Assembly: GCA_964019655.1 (NCBI GenBank)
Contig: CAXHTR010000001.1
Span: forward strand, 1,178,001 to 1,242,000
From: Perkinsela sp. pyNocScin1
Lineage: Eukaryota; Euglenozoa; Kinetoplastea; Prokinetoplastida; Perkinselidae
Length of the DNA stretch: 64,000 bases
Direction: 5' to 3'
Shown: positions 1 through 9,499 of the stretch, piece by piece
Layout: every line of letters begins with the position of its first letter
Numbering within the stretch: the first letter of the stretch is position 1
Notes under the pieces: model-generated
The model's database searches: none
Told to the model about the DNA's origin: nothing
Seen by the model: the letters and a program-made list of their open reading frames with translations, nothing else
Made by a program: the position numbers and the translations under genes

Positions 1-435
1 ACAGAAAGTTGCTGCAATGCTACGCGGCCCTTTAGCACAGGACACTTCAATAGTAGCTTTAAACTTCTTCCCCACCCCATGAACCCTTCGTGCAAATTTA
101 CTTTCAAAGTGTGCACCACCTTGGGAAATGAATGGCTCAACTTTAATTTGAGCTTCACAGTTCGTGCTGGAACTAAAATCTCTAGCAAAGGAACATTCTC
201 GGTACGGTGGAGATGAACTTGCATGAAGCTTACTTGAAGATTCATGATGGCTCCGGGCAGCATTAGGAGTGGTTGCATGATCGTTGAATTCAAACTTCTG
301 CCTGGTGATGAAGTTCAAAACTCGGCCTAATGCCATTATATCCAGCGATTTCACTGTTAAAGTCCATTCATGACTTACTGTTTCTCCATATGGAACTATC
401 TCTACCTCGAGATCTTCTTCATTCTGTGAAGTCAT
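1..435 (-). CDS. Partial protein of unknown function (3' part beyond window)
   Basis: Reading the minus strand from an ATG at 435, the frame stays open through all 145 codons to the window edge, so this is the 5' part of a gene whose end lies to the left. The predicted N-terminus is acidic (MTSQNEEDLEVEIVPYGE), followed by a moderately hydrophobic stretch around 'VKSLDIMALGRVLNFITRQK' and a Ser/His-rich segment. I recognise no domain. It is the only minus-strand gene left of the divergent switch at 436-1637. The long uninterrupted frame and the ATG at its head support a real gene, but no function can be given. Confidence 0.6.
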   Translation of the reverse strand, partial: MTSQNEEDLEVEIVPYGETVSHEWTLTVKSLDIMALGRVLNFITRQKFEFNDHATTPNAARSHHESSSKLHASSSPPYRECSFARDFSSSTNCEAQIKVEPFISQGGAHFESKFARRVHGVGKKFKATIEVSCAKGPRSIAATFC

Positions 436-1054
436 GCGCAGTAACTTTGAGGTAAATAAAATCGACTTCTGTAGCTGGAAACACTTTGAATTGAGCCTAT
501 GCCAAAAGCTAGAGCATTTTGTCAACATAAACGTTTTCATTCAGAGCATATCTTCTCATCATTTTAACCTTGACATCGGTAAGAATGGAGAAAAACAATG
601 CAGAACGGATACTTAACACGAAAATAGTACTTTATGACGAAAAGTACGATGCTAAGATGCTGCGGAGTGCTTACATCACATAAGAGACTGTTAGGGGTGC
701 GTTCAGTACCCAATATTGACTCATTATAATACGAATCTAATCTAAGCAGTTTTTTAATCCATTTAATTCCATGCGAAAGCACTTTTTCAATTCTGTGACT
801 AGTCGAGGCACATTAAGAATTTTTCATCGAGAATTTATCAAAAATTTGACATCATCGCATTTTCTAAAGTAAAATGACTCGCAACCTTATTGCTAATGAA
901 ATATTCCAAGTGAGATTCTAGTGAGGGAAAGTGAGATTTCTATGCCGAACCCCATATTTACATTCTTCACTGAGCTTTTGCTTATTCTATATACAGTACT
1001 TTACATATGAAAACGGACAAGATGCCGATTTCTTATATCAAAAGATTTTCGACC

Positions 1055-1071
1055 ATTTTTTTTTTCAAAAG
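1055..1071 (+). promoter_or_regulatory. Putative SL trans-splice acceptor
   Basis: Ten consecutive T residues (1056-1065) are followed by CAAAAG, the AG being at 1070-1071, nine bases before the ATG at 1080. This is the form of a kinetoplastid spliced-leader acceptor and is the main reason to take the small frame at 1080 seriously. Confidence 0.4.
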
Positions 1072-1079
1072 ACTTCAAA

Positions 1080-1271
1080 ATGCCAGGAGACGCCGAAAAT
1101 AATGCTTTTCGCGAGGGTTTAGTGAATCGAATTTTGTACCAAATTTGGGGGGACAGGCCATTGAGCCTCCACTCTAGCCAAGAAACAGGGATCGCAAGGG
1201 GTAACAAAAGAGGCAATGCGGTTCGAAAATTCCCTAAAAACTTTCCCGGTGTACATGAAAAGGTTCTCTGA
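1080..1271 (+). CDS. Possible small or broken gene with in-frame TGA
   Basis: An ATG directly downstream of a strong pyrimidine tract and AG opens 63 codons (starting MPGDAENNAFREGLVNRILY) and stops at a TGA at 1269-1271. The same frame then continues open for another 67 codons to 1472, with plausible protein-like composition (YGQIIRQLARNPRRMQQVID). It could be a short gene, a pseudogene with one nonsense change, or a read-through or selenocysteine gene; no SECIS element was identified. An antisense frame (1378 down to 1001) covers the same DNA and cannot be excluded. No family recognised. Confidence 0.25.
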   Translation: MPGDAENNAFREGLVNRILYQIWGDRPLSLHSSQETGIARGNKRGNAVRKFPKNFPGVHEKVL

Positions 1272-1637
1272 CTTTGGAAGGCATCGTATTTGTCAGAATA
1301 TGGGCAGATCATCCGGCAGTTGGCAAGGAATCCTCGACGCATGCAACAGGTCATCGATGCTGGGGGCATAAGCTCCATTACTGACCCACAGGTCAAAATG
1401 GGGGGTCAAAAACATGAAAAATCGTCATTAATCGTCAAATATTACAGATATTCGAGTAATTCCAATTTCTAGAACTATCTACTCTCCGAGATCTCTCAAA
1501 TGCCGCCCTTTTTACCCTCATATCTGAAAATATGTTCAAATGGCATCTTGTCCAACAGCATTGTAAAGTACTGTATTCTATCTTCTATTCTATATTCTAT
1601 CTGTTCGCAATACTGACGTGGAGAACCATTAATCTTA

Positions 1638-2420
1638 ATGCATAACATTGCTTTGAAGCTCGTTATCATTTCATGCACTGTCTTGATATTCTCACAAGTA
1701 CTGCTCGCACTTGAACTTTCTAACTTTGTTCAAATGAAGACAAGGAAAGCCTGGCATGAGGTTGCATTCGTCGCAGTTACACTTTCTGCATTCGCCATAT
1801 GCTTTGAAATTGAACTTAATGAAGCGGAATGGATCAGCGAAATGTTTCTGAATGATCAGCCTAGGATGGAAGCTATGATTAGAGAAATCGATGGAAATGA
1901 GATCTTCCGTTCGGTCGATGGAAGCTTTTTGCCTGCATGCATCTGGCATGGTATTGAATGCACTGCAGAGGGGAAAATCTCGTCCATCGATTGGGGATAT
2001 GAGTCGATTGGTGTTGAAGGAGGCCAAATCTTTTTGGAAATGCTCCCGCCTATGATCAGAAAAGTGTACGTTCGAAATATGCGTCTAAGGGGTGAAATTG
2101 ATACTGTCCTTCTTCCCACAAACACGCAAAGAGTTGATCTTCACGGAAACCTTCTCACGGGGACACTGGACTGCACGAAATTCCCCGCTCAACTGCAAGA
2201 ATTCGATATTCATAATAACTTTATCGAAGGGTCCATCAACTTGTCAAATTTGCCATCTCAACTCAGAATTCTTCGCCTTGACAACAATCACATTCAGCAA
2301 GATATTTGCTACGTTTCTCTCCCAGAAGCTATCCAGCTTATCGACCTTCGAGAGAACATGATCGGAGCAACTGTGAGTTCCAAGGAAATTGCATTCAGCG
2401 ACTCGCGTCTTCATCTTTAA
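1638..2420 (+). CDS. Leucine-rich repeat membrane protein
   Basis: This 260-residue protein is one of four related LRR proteins in the window. It has two hydrophobic segments near the N-terminus (about residues 5-28 and 41-57) that can act as signal anchor or membrane spans. Next comes a Cys/Trp motif CIWHGIEC (about 101-108), then about five degenerate LRR units of the form LPxxLxxLxLxxNxxxGxI between about residues 130 and 245. The CxWxGIxC motif followed by LRRs recalls the N-terminal cap of plant-type extracellular LRR proteins and suggests a lumenal or surface position. It is the first gene of a plus-strand block beside a divergent switch; a pyrimidine-rich repeat at 1573-1602 precedes its ATG. 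Ligand or role is unknown. Confidence 0.75.
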   Translation: MHNIALKLVIISCTVLIFSQVLLALELSNFVQMKTRKAWHEVAFVAVTLSAFAICFEIELNEAEWISEMFLNDQPRMEAMIREIDGNEIFRSVDGSFLPACIWHGIECTAEGKISSIDWGYESIGVEGGQIFLEMLPPMIRKVYVRNMRLRGEIDTVLLPTNTQRVDLHGNLLTGTLDCTKFPAQLQEFDIHNNFIEGSINLSNLPSQLRILRLDNNHIQQDICYVSLPEAIQLIDLRENMIGATVSSKEIAFSDSRLHL

Positions 2421-2427
2421 TGCATAG

Positions 2428-2449
2428 GTAATGGGGATAAACCCCTTAC
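2428..2449 (+). repeat. Intergenic hairpin
   Basis: Just after the LRR gene, GTAA-T-GGGG (2428-2436) pairs with CCCC-TTAC (2442-2449) around the loop ATAAA, giving eight base pairs with one bulged T. It lies in the 118-bp gap before the beta-adaptin gene and may be a 3'-UTR structure. No run of T follows, so it does not look like a terminator. Confidence 0.35.
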
Positions 2450-2538
2450 TCACTAATTAATCGCAATAAACTATGCCACGTTGGCTCATCTCTATTTAGC
2501 TCAATTACGTGTAAGATTTCCGAGGTTCACACACTACA

Positions 2539-4560
2539 ATGCTCATACAGATGGACGCCATGCGCACATCGGGGCTTCGATCGCATCTTTTGAGCGCTGA
2601 TCAGGAAAGTCAACGCAAAGTAATGGAAGAATTCATACGAGAGCAATCGAGTGGCCGTGATATGAGCTACTTTTTTGTTGACGTTGCTCGTCTTTTCCGA
2701 GGGAAATCACTACGCATCCGACGTCTTGTCTACATATTCGTATCCAGATGTGGAGCGTTTCACCCAGAGAAAGTTCTTTCCGTTCTCGAAGTCATCATGA
2801 ATGATTTGTACTCCCCCAATGTGCACGCTCGCACCCTCTCTTTGAAATGCATGGCATCTCTATCTAGCATCAACTTTGTAGCTGATGCTTTTGTTGCGCC
2901 CCTTTCAGACATTCTCAAGAATGACACGAATCCGCTTGTCAAGCAGACTGCAGTTCTTTGCATATTGAGCATATTCCGAAAGTCGCACGATCTGTTTGAA
3001 AAACATAAGCTGCGAGATGTTTTGTTCGATATGTTCCGTATCGAGACTGATCCATGTGTCCTTGCGTCTGTTGTGCTCATTTTGATGAAAACGCGCCATG
3101 CATCAAGCGATGTGACAGAACAACCCCTGTCTGAGAGTGAAGTGACGAACATGTTGTATGCCATGAACTATTGCTCCGATACAGACCAGCTCTCCATTTT
3201 ACGATTCTTGACACTCAGCAAATTTTCACTCGACGCAGATGCCGCACGTGTTATGAGCAAAGTATATCCAATGCTTCATACCTCTAATGTGGCCCTCATC
3301 GTTCAGATTTCGCAGTTTTTTCTCATACACATAGCTTCACTCGAGAGCGCACAGATCGATGTTTGTCAGAGCTCAGAAGGCTACTTAAGAAAACTTCTAA
3401 ACGCTCTCCTATTTCACCTCGAGAGTACACTGGAACCAGAGTCCATGCACTACATTTTGCAAGTCATTCATATGATTCTCCACAGCTCTCCCTCTGCGGC
3501 GAGTGATCTACCGATATCGACCCTATTCCTCCGATTCTCTGAGTCTGAGCTTGTGCAGGCTGAAAAGATACAGCTCCTGAGCTTTGTGGCGAATGATTCA
3601 AACGCTCTTGACATCCTCAAAGAGCTTGAGGAGTACACTAAGGATACGTACTCGATGTATGTTTCGTCTCGCACCATCTTCGCCATGGTAGAAATAGGTC
3701 TCGCGCTGCCTTCTGTAAATGAGCATGTGCTGCAAAAGTTGCTTGGCATTTTTCATACAACGACCTCACAGGCTGTTCTCGAAGGAATCATTGAGTGTGC
3801 ACAATATATCCTTCGTTTTTCTGCGAGTGATAGCACAAAGGATGCGATTGTAAAGTTAATCATCGAATCTAATACACAGTGCACACAAGATGACGCCAAG
3901 CAATCTTTACTTTGGATCGTTGGACAGGTAGGTGATTTTGAGAACAGCCATGCGATCCTTTCACGATTCCTGAGCAATTTTTCGCATGAGAGCTTTGGGG
4001 TTCACCTTGCCTTGTTGACAGCTTCAGTCAAGTTCCAGCTCCGCTTTAAAGACACGGCAAATCATGAAGCGTGTTTCCACCTTGGTCAGGCCATACTGCG
4101 AAAATGCACAGAATTGGATGACCCATTGCTACAGGATCGGGCACAATTTTATGCTGATTTGCTAGAAATGCCAGTCACAAACGCACACTCGATTATTTTC
4201 CCTGCCATGGCTTCAAAGCCGCAGAGCTTCCCGAGACACATCCACTGTAAATATCAGTCGCTTCGCCCTCATACGCTCATTGAAGATATTGACGATCTCT
4301 CACTGCATGCCGTTGTGCGCGAAGTCTCTGCCCTTGATTCTCAGAAGGTTAAGCCAAAGAAGGCAGTGAGAACTACGCCCGTTCCCGCGAACGAAAATGA
4401 TGATTCTGATTCGGCTAGTGTGGTCATAGAGGACCATGCTGATGACAATGACTTCTCCTTTGATGACCTGTTTGCGTCGAAAATAGTCGGTTCTTCCCCC
4501 GCGCGAAAGGGTACAGCTGAGCCACGAAAGTCTTTCGATTTCGGCGCTCTTTTCGATTAG
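2539..4560 (+). CDS. Beta-adaptin family large subunit of a clathrin adaptor complex
   Basis: The 673-residue product is an all-helical HEAT-like adaptin trunk. Residues about 40-200 follow the beta-adaptin pattern, for example LRIRRLVYIFVSRCG, 'RTLSLKCMASL' and 'NPLVKQTAVLCILSIFRKS'. Adaptor complexes sort cargo into vesicles at the trans-Golgi, endosomes or plasma membrane. The trunk is followed by a short acidic/Ser-rich tail (about 615-673) ending in FSFDDLFASK and SFDFGALFD, which look like clathrin- or accessory-binding short motifs. Full beta subunits of AP-1/2 have a C-terminal ear and about 900 residues; the ear is absent here. I cannot say whether it serves AP-1, AP-2, AP-3 or AP-4. 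A second in-frame ATG lies at 2551. Confidence 0.75.
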   Translation: MLIQMDAMRTSGLRSHLLSADQESQRKVMEEFIREQSSGRDMSYFFVDVARLFRGKSLRIRRLVYIFVSRCGAFHPEKVLSVLEVIMNDLYSPNVHARTLSLKCMASLSSINFVADAFVAPLSDILKNDTNPLVKQTAVLCILSIFRKSHDLFEKHKLRDVLFDMFRIETDPCVLASVVLILMKTRHASSDVTEQPLSESEVTNMLYAMNYCSDTDQLSILRFLTLSKFSLDADAARVMSKVYPMLHTSNVALIVQISQFFLIHIASLESAQIDVCQSSEGYLRKLLNALLFHLESTLEPESMHYILQVIHMILHSSPSAASDLPISTLFLRFSESELVQAEKIQLLSFVANDSNALDILKELEEYTKDTYSMYVSSRTIFAMVEIGLALPSVNEHVLQKLLGIFHTTTSQAVLEGIIECAQYILRFSASDSTKDAIVKLIIESNTQCTQDDAKQSLLWIVGQVGDFENSHAILSRFLSNFSHESFGVHLALLTASVKFQLRFKDTANHEACFHLGQAILRKCTELDDPLLQDRAQFYADLLEMPVTNAHSIIFPAMASKPQSFPRHIHCKYQSLRPHTLIEDIDDLSLHAVVREVSALDSQKVKPKKAVRTTPVPANENDDSDSASVVIEDHADDNDFSFDDLFASKIVGSSPARKGTAEPRKSFDFGALFD

Positions 4561-4670
4561 GGGCGACTCTGCGTAGTTCGATTATTTTCAGCCCATCGGA
4601 TATTTTCTTTAGATTCGTAGGTCTTTCTGTATTTTCAAAGGTCTTATTTCCTTGTCGCTACTGTCAATAC

Positions 4671-5552
4671 ATGTCGCTGTCCCAAAACTCTGGCGACCGC
4701 ACCCCGCCACTGCAAAATTTAGATTCAAACAGCTACTCAGGTCGATACGAAGTCCTGCTATCGCAAGAGCGCGACCTGCAGCGAGAGCTCGATGAGCTCA
4801 TGGCGAACCCCCCTGACGAAGTCAAAATGGCCGCAGATCTTCGGACAGCTGAGGATACGCTCCATCAGCTGAAGCAAGAAGCAACGCACCTACAGTCTGA
4901 AATAGCCCGCATCAAGGGCGAGCTAGCAAACAACAAAGAAAGAGACGAAGAAGCACTCGCTCTGCTCACTTCCGAAGAAAATGCGTTCCGCAGAGCGCAG
5001 GCTGATTTCCTTCAACGCTCACAGGGGATCGATGCTGCATCCTCGCGGATGCAAAAAGAATTTGACTTGGTGAGCGCGGAGCTCCGGGTACAGCACCAGA
5101 GCCTTCTCGTGAACATTCAATCCACAGAGGCAGAGATCCGGCAGCTTGAGGAGAAGGATCGTGAGGCTGAAGAGGCGAGACTCCAGAATAAGGCAATGCA
5201 GGATGAGATCCGCAAGCTGCAAGAAGACAACGCGATGGAAAAGGCCCGCGCAGCTAGTCTCGAGAAAGAGATAGCGCAGCTACAAAAGGAGGAGGAAGAG
5301 CAAGACAGGCTTATCGCTGAGACAGAGCATCACCTGAGTGCTATTCGATCACAGCACGCTCATGAGCTCAGTATTTACCAAGAATACAAGGCGGCATTTC
5401 TCGAAATGCAGGAATTAGCTGCAAAGGCAAAGGGCATGGAAAGCGAGTACGCAGCCGCGCAGAAAGATATACAGGCGATGGAGACCATCCTGCAGCGCGC
5501 CATTGATGCAGACAGGGAGGTTTCTACTAAATCTTCAGTAAGAGCCACGTAG
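4671..5552 (+). CDS. Coiled-coil protein of unknown function
   Basis: The 293-residue protein is almost entirely predicted coiled coil from about residue 28 to 280, rich in Glu, Gln, Lys and Ala with heptad-like Leu spacing (for example 'LQRELDELMANPPDE', 'LEKEIAQLQKEEEEQD'). The first 25 residues are Ser/Asn-rich and probably disordered. No catalytic domain is visible. It sits 110 bp after the beta-adaptin gene in the same block. It might be a tether, cytoskeletal or intraflagellar-transport-type protein, but nothing specific supports one of these. Confidence 0.75.
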   Translation: MSLSQNSGDRTPPLQNLDSNSYSGRYEVLLSQERDLQRELDELMANPPDEVKMAADLRTAEDTLHQLKQEATHLQSEIARIKGELANNKERDEEALALLTSEENAFRRAQADFLQRSQGIDAASSRMQKEFDLVSAELRVQHQSLLVNIQSTEAEIRQLEEKDREAEEARLQNKAMQDEIRKLQEDNAMEKARAASLEKEIAQLQKEEEEQDRLIAETEHHLSAIRSQHAHELSIYQEYKAAFLEMQELAAKAKGMESEYAAAQKDIQAMETILQRAIDADREVSTKSSVRAT

Positions 5553-5636
5553 GTACCTCGATTGAGGAAGATAACAGCCCTGTGAATTCCCGACGTTCTC
5601 TAGCTCATGCTATCATAGCAGTGAAATTTCATCCAT

Positions 5637-5651
5637 ATTTTTTCCTTTCAG
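5637..5651 (+). promoter_or_regulatory. SL trans-splice acceptor deciding the start at 5663
   Basis: The tract ATTTTTTCCTTTCAG ends with AG at 5650-5651, eleven bases before ATG 5663. The open frame extends upstream only from a GTG at 5582, which lies upstream of this acceptor and so would be outside the mature message. Confidence 0.7.
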
Positions 5652-5662
5652 AAATTTACATC

Positions 5663-6334
5663 ATGTCCACAACACAGACAGACACAATTGATATTCCGCT
5701 TGAGCTCCACGATATGAGCAGCTTCACGAGGGCCAAGGAATTCGGCCGTGATATGGCGAAAAAGGTACTGGACGTCTGCTCGACCAAGAAGGGCGATAAG
5801 GTTCAGTACGACAAGGAACTTCTGGCGGCGTACACAAGAATTCTCGCTGCACGCGTTGCCGACCCGGAGGACATTGCCAAGTGCCTGAAGGCTATCAAAA
5901 CCGAGACCGAGAGTTTTTTCGCTAAGAAGCGTGAAGCGGAGGCCCGTGAAAGCAACAAGGCCAAGCGCAAGGGCCGGCTGAACATGAACGACTCGTACGA
6001 TGCCTCTGATATGTCAGACGAGGCATCCACCGACGCGGAAGGGCCAGCCCAGGAGCCTGCGAACGAGGAGGTCGAAGCGCAGCGAGAGGTCGTCGAGGAA
6101 AAGCTCGTCGAGCTTGACATGTCAGAGCTCATGCGCCGGGCGGAGATCGACCGAGTCGCTCGAGCGAAGGAAGCGGAGGAGCGCCGGCTAGAAGAGGAAG
6201 CCGAGCTTAAGCGCCAGCGTGAGCGCTTGGAAGTACAGAAGGCAGTTCTCGAGCGGCAGCGTCAGGTCAGCAAAGAGATCCCTGAGGGCTTTGAGATTAT
6301 TTCGCGAAAGCCAAAGGCCAAGGGCAGGCGCTGA
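5663..6334 (+). CDS. Charged, partly coiled-coil protein of unknown function
   Basis: The 223-residue product starts at the first ATG after a strong acceptor. Residues about 10-105 look globular and helical ('FTRAKEFGRDMAKKVLDVC', 'DPEDIAKCLKAIKTETE'). A basic patch (AKRKGR, about 108-113) is followed by an acidic Ser/Glu-rich linker (about 118-150). Then comes a highly charged helix or coiled coil (about 150-205), and a basic tail KPKAKGRR. The pattern is compatible with a translation or RNA-associated factor, but I recognise no family. It is the last gene of the first plus-strand block, facing the convergent switch at 6335-6903. Confidence 0.75.
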   Translation: MSTTQTDTIDIPLELHDMSSFTRAKEFGRDMAKKVLDVCSTKKGDKVQYDKELLAAYTRILAARVADPEDIAKCLKAIKTETESFFAKKREAEARESNKAKRKGRLNMNDSYDASDMSDEASTDAEGPAQEPANEEVEAQREVVEEKLVELDMSELMRRAEIDRVARAKEAEERRLEEEAELKRQRERLEVQKAVLERQRQVSKEIPEGFEIISRKPKAKGRR

Positions 6335-6903
6335 AGATGAGCGACTCAATAGTATTGTAAATCCGCAGAAACCTTCAAGGGTACATTGAAGAAAATCTGC
6401 TTCTGCTTCGGTGGCTACGCGACACTTCACACAAGTGCACAAGTACTTTCTTTGTTTTTATCAATTCACATTCTTTAGAAATGAGACTACGAAATGCGTC
6501 GGTGAGCAGCTCATAAGACTTACGACGAGCTTTTGGGTCTATCAGTGGATATGTTGACGTCACTTTTCTTCCTAAGAAATTGGACTCCAGAAACGTTGCT
6601 TGCGCTCGATTCTAATTAATGAAAAGTATATTTTGATAACTCTCATGCTTATCGATTTCCTTTACAGCCACCAAGAGATTTCTTTTCCTAAGGCGGTAAT
6701 CGCGAACATTTCTTGGAGTAGCGTGGCTTCGATTTTTTTACCAGCGTAAAGATTCATGGTTTGGAAAATAAAAACACCAAAGACTGGTATTTGAATACTG
6801 AATAATACTAACACGGCAATACACTTCACGGCAAAAAAAGACGTTGGTCATGTTTACATTGCACTCGGCTTGCCAGTCCGCGCTGCACAGAATTCATATT
6901 CAC
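6335..6903. other. Convergent strand-switch region
   Basis: This 569-bp stretch lies between the ends of two converging blocks. I see no convincing gene, tRNA or C/D box pair in it. A T run (about 6736-6742) and short hairpin potential occur, but nothing decisive. It probably holds 3' UTRs and a transcription termination zone. Confidence 0.5.
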
Positions 6904-9411
6904 TCAAATAATATCCCCATCGTACCCGAGGGCGATCAGCCACTCCATTGTCACGATCGTGAGCCCAGAGAGACGCTTCTTCTCCGCGGCCGTCGACTCA
7001 ATGGTCGAAAATGCAACAAATTCAGGCGGAGGCCGAACTCTCGAGCAATGGCTGGATGGATGGAGGCGGTACTCGTCACGACCGTGCGTGTACACCGCTC
7101 GCGATGCACCAGCTACGTGCTTGTGCTTCGCAATGCTGTCGAGGAACCCCTTGCACAGTGCTTTTCGGAAAAGAATCTCGTCAGACGTCGAAAACGAAGT
7201 GTTCTCATTCGGAGCAACACCCAGCAGGTGGTGCAGCTGGGTGCTCAGCTTGTACGCGTCAGATGCTGTGCGAAGCAAAACTGATGCAGTTCGGCAGAGC
7301 TTCACGCGGCGATTCGACTTGCGGAACGCTTCGATAAACAGCGCGTAGGACATGTAGTCGCTACCTGGTGAGATAAAAGTGCTTTCTGCGGCTGGGCCAT
7401 CGCTCTTCTGAAAGAACATTGTGCTCGTTGAGGCCACTGCGACGGCATCGATGAGTCGGTGTTGGACTGCGGTGGGGAGGCCCCTCGAGCGAACCAGTAT
7501 CGCAGCGAGCCTCGGCACCACCGGAAACCGCATGATTTCCCTGCCAAGCGGTGTTATTACGCCGGGCACGTCGTTCTTCGCCTCGATGGCGCCAAGGAAC
7601 GTCAGGCGCTCGACTGCACGTTCTATCGCTGTCGACTGCACTTCTGAGGGGAACGGAAAACGCCGCGGGTTCACTCCAAAAACACTGAGCAGAAGAACGA
7701 CGCGCTCGATCGGTGTTCGCTCGATTTCCGGCTTCCCGTCTGCGGCGAAGGACCCATAGCACGCCGGTGTGTACAGCCGATAGACGTGGCCCGGCATCGT
7801 CCGGCCGGCCCTTCCAGCGCGCTGCCTCGCCGAGCTCATGCTGATGCGCGAGATGCACGAGCGGTACGTATTCGCGTCAGGGTCATAGTTACGCTCCTTC
7901 ACGTAGCCCGTGTCCACGACGTACCGCACCTCAGGTATCGTGAGTGACGTCTCCGCAACGTTCGTCGCAATAACGCATAAGCGCTTGTCGTCCGGCGATG
8001 GCTCAAAAACAAGCCTTTGGCGCTTCTCTTCGAGGTTTGCATACAGCGGCAGGGCGTAGAGCGTGCCAAGCGCATTCGCACCAGTCGAAGTCAAAGAGTC
8101 ATCAACTTCGACTTCGCGTAGTGTAAATGTCTCTGCTGGGACATCTATAGGCTCCTCGTTGCTGGCAATAGATTCACCTGCGCCCATCTTCTCGAGCATG
8201 AAGTCGTGCTTCTCCTTTCGCGATGCGGCCTGAGCTCCCGCGCCGGACTTTTTGTACGGCCTTGCTGGCTTGCGGTCGAAGTGCTCTTGCAGGCGGGCTG
8301 CAAGCGCTTCGCAGTCCTTTTGCGTCGGGACAAAGCACAGGATCGCCCCGTGCGGCAGCTTTGTGTGAATCTGGACGCACTTGTCGAACGCGTCGTCCAG
8401 GTACCCAGACCGGGTTGATGAGCGAAGTGCGTAGTGCTCGGTGAGCTCGTACCGCCGCGCCTCCACAGAGATTATGGGCGGCGGAATCGCGAACAGTCGA
8501 CTGTTCGCAGTGAAAATAGACTTGTTCATCGTCGCGCTCATCAGGATAACCGCGAGCGGCTGGCCAAGGCTCCTGCGCAGCGGAATGATGCGCGAGAGAA
8601 GGCCGAGAAGCATATCGCAGTCGACGCTCCGCTCATGGACCTCGTCGATGATCAGGGCGGAGTACCGGCGTAGCGCGAAGTCCTGCTGAATCTCTCGGAG
8701 TAAAATACCCTCTGTCATGAACTTCATTCGCGTCTTTTCCCGGTCGACTGCCCTATCGTGACGGACCTGGTACCCAACCTCGTCGGCAATGCCAAGCTCG
8801 CGCCGGAGGCGCTCGGCCATCGCGTACACAGCGACTCGGCGGGGCTGTGTGACGCCGATGAGCCCCGGGAATCCGTACTCCCACAAGAATTGCGGCACCT
8901 GCGTCGTCTTGCCAGTGCCTGTGTCACCGCTGACGACAATGCAGGTCTTGTCTGATACCTCGAGGACCTTCTCCATGATCTCCTGCTCGTGCCGGATCAC
9001 TGGAAGTTGTGAGCGCTGTGCCTCGCTCTGCGCATCGCGATGTATCTCTACCTTTGGAAAGTTGAACAAGCTTATTACAGGTAGGATCGGGACCTCGTCG
9101 ATAGGCTCCTGGGCTTTGGCAAGTGTGGAAGCAGCCACAGGTTGCTCGATGGGCCTTTGCTGCGCTTTTTGAGGAATATCACGTGTCAGTCGGCTTGCAG
9201 TTTCACGCTCAGCCCGAGCAGTTGCATGCATTACTCGATTCTTTTCTTTTTTCGTTTCTTTAGCTTTCTTTTCAGCATTTGATTGGCCGGCTCGAAACGA
9301 CGCATGCTGCTCTACCTTTTGAGCTGAGGACTCGAGCGATTTCCAAATACTGATCGCATTTTCTTTGGAGAGCGCGACAACTTTCGACCGCTTCCGAGAC
9401 TTTGACGTCAT
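6904..9411 (-). CDS. DHR1: DEAH-family RNA helicase, Dhr1/Ecm16 (DHX37) type
   Basis: The 835-residue protein has a basic N-terminal extension and then a DEAH helicase core: motif I GDTGTGKTTQ, Ia TQPRRVA, II DEVH (usual form DEAH), III SATM, and later TNVAETSLTIP and QRAGRAGR. After the RecA folds come the winged-helix/ratchet region ('ERLTFLGAIEA', 'LGREIMRFPVVPRLAAIL') and an OB-like C-terminus with 'WLIALGYDGD'. The wording around LPVIRHEQEIMEKV and the DEVHERSVDCDMLLGLLSRI segment match Dhr1/DHX37 best. This helicase removes U3 snoRNA from pre-18S rRNA in the nucleolus and is activated by Utp14, which is encoded at 19598-21499. The gene is GC-rich compared with its surroundings. ATG at 9411. 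Confidence 0.88.
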   Translation of the reverse strand: MTSKSRKRSKVVALSKENAISIWKSLESSAQKVEQHASFRAGQSNAEKKAKETKKEKNRVMHATARAERETASRLTRDIPQKAQQRPIEQPVAASTLAKAQEPIDEVPILPVISLFNFPKVEIHRDAQSEAQRSQLPVIRHEQEIMEKVLEVSDKTCIVVSGDTGTGKTTQVPQFLWEYGFPGLIGVTQPRRVAVYAMAERLRRELGIADEVGYQVRHDRAVDREKTRMKFMTEGILLREIQQDFALRRYSALIIDEVHERSVDCDMLLGLLSRIIPLRRSLGQPLAVILMSATMNKSIFTANSRLFAIPPPIISVEARRYELTEHYALRSSTRSGYLDDAFDKCVQIHTKLPHGAILCFVPTQKDCEALAARLQEHFDRKPARPYKKSGAGAQAASRKEKHDFMLEKMGAGESIASNEEPIDVPAETFTLREVEVDDSLTSTGANALGTLYALPLYANLEEKRQRLVFEPSPDDKRLCVIATNVAETSLTIPEVRYVVDTGYVKERNYDPDANTYRSCISRISMSSARQRAGRAGRTMPGHVYRLYTPACYGSFAADGKPEIERTPIERVVLLLSVFGVNPRRFPFPSEVQSTAIERAVERLTFLGAIEAKNDVPGVITPLGREIMRFPVVPRLAAILVRSRGLPTAVQHRLIDAVAVASTSTMFFQKSDGPAAESTFISPGSDYMSYALFIEAFRKSNRRVKLCRTASVLLRTASDAYKLSTQLHHLLGVAPNENTSFSTSDEILFRKALCKGFLDSIAKHKHVAGASRAVYTHGRDEYRLHPSSHCSRVRPPPEFVAFSTIESTAAEKKRLSGLTIVTMEWLIALGYDGDII

Positions 9412-9499
9412 TTTTCAGTTTCTACAATAAGAAAGTTTGATAATGGATGAAAACTCAAACGTACTAACAAGTACCACACACATGTCGAAACATAGGCAC

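Larger units (their letters stand above)
436..1637. other. Divergent strand-switch region
   Basis: These 1.2 kb separate the minus-strand gene ending at 435 from the plus-strand block starting at 1638. The region is AT-rich with no convincing long gene. It holds a small plus-strand frame with a good acceptor (1080-1271, listed separately), an opposing minus-strand frame of 125 codons from an ATG at 1378 to 1001, and a short TTCTA-type pyrimidine-rich repeat at about 1573-1602. In kinetoplastids, divergent switches are where polymerase II starts; there is no recognisable core promoter, as is usual for them. Confidence 0.6.

Noticed and set aside
1001-1378. 125-codon minus-strand frame
   Set aside because: No acceptor-like tract before its ATG, unconvincing composition, and it overlaps a plus-strand frame that has a good acceptor; kept only as an alternative.
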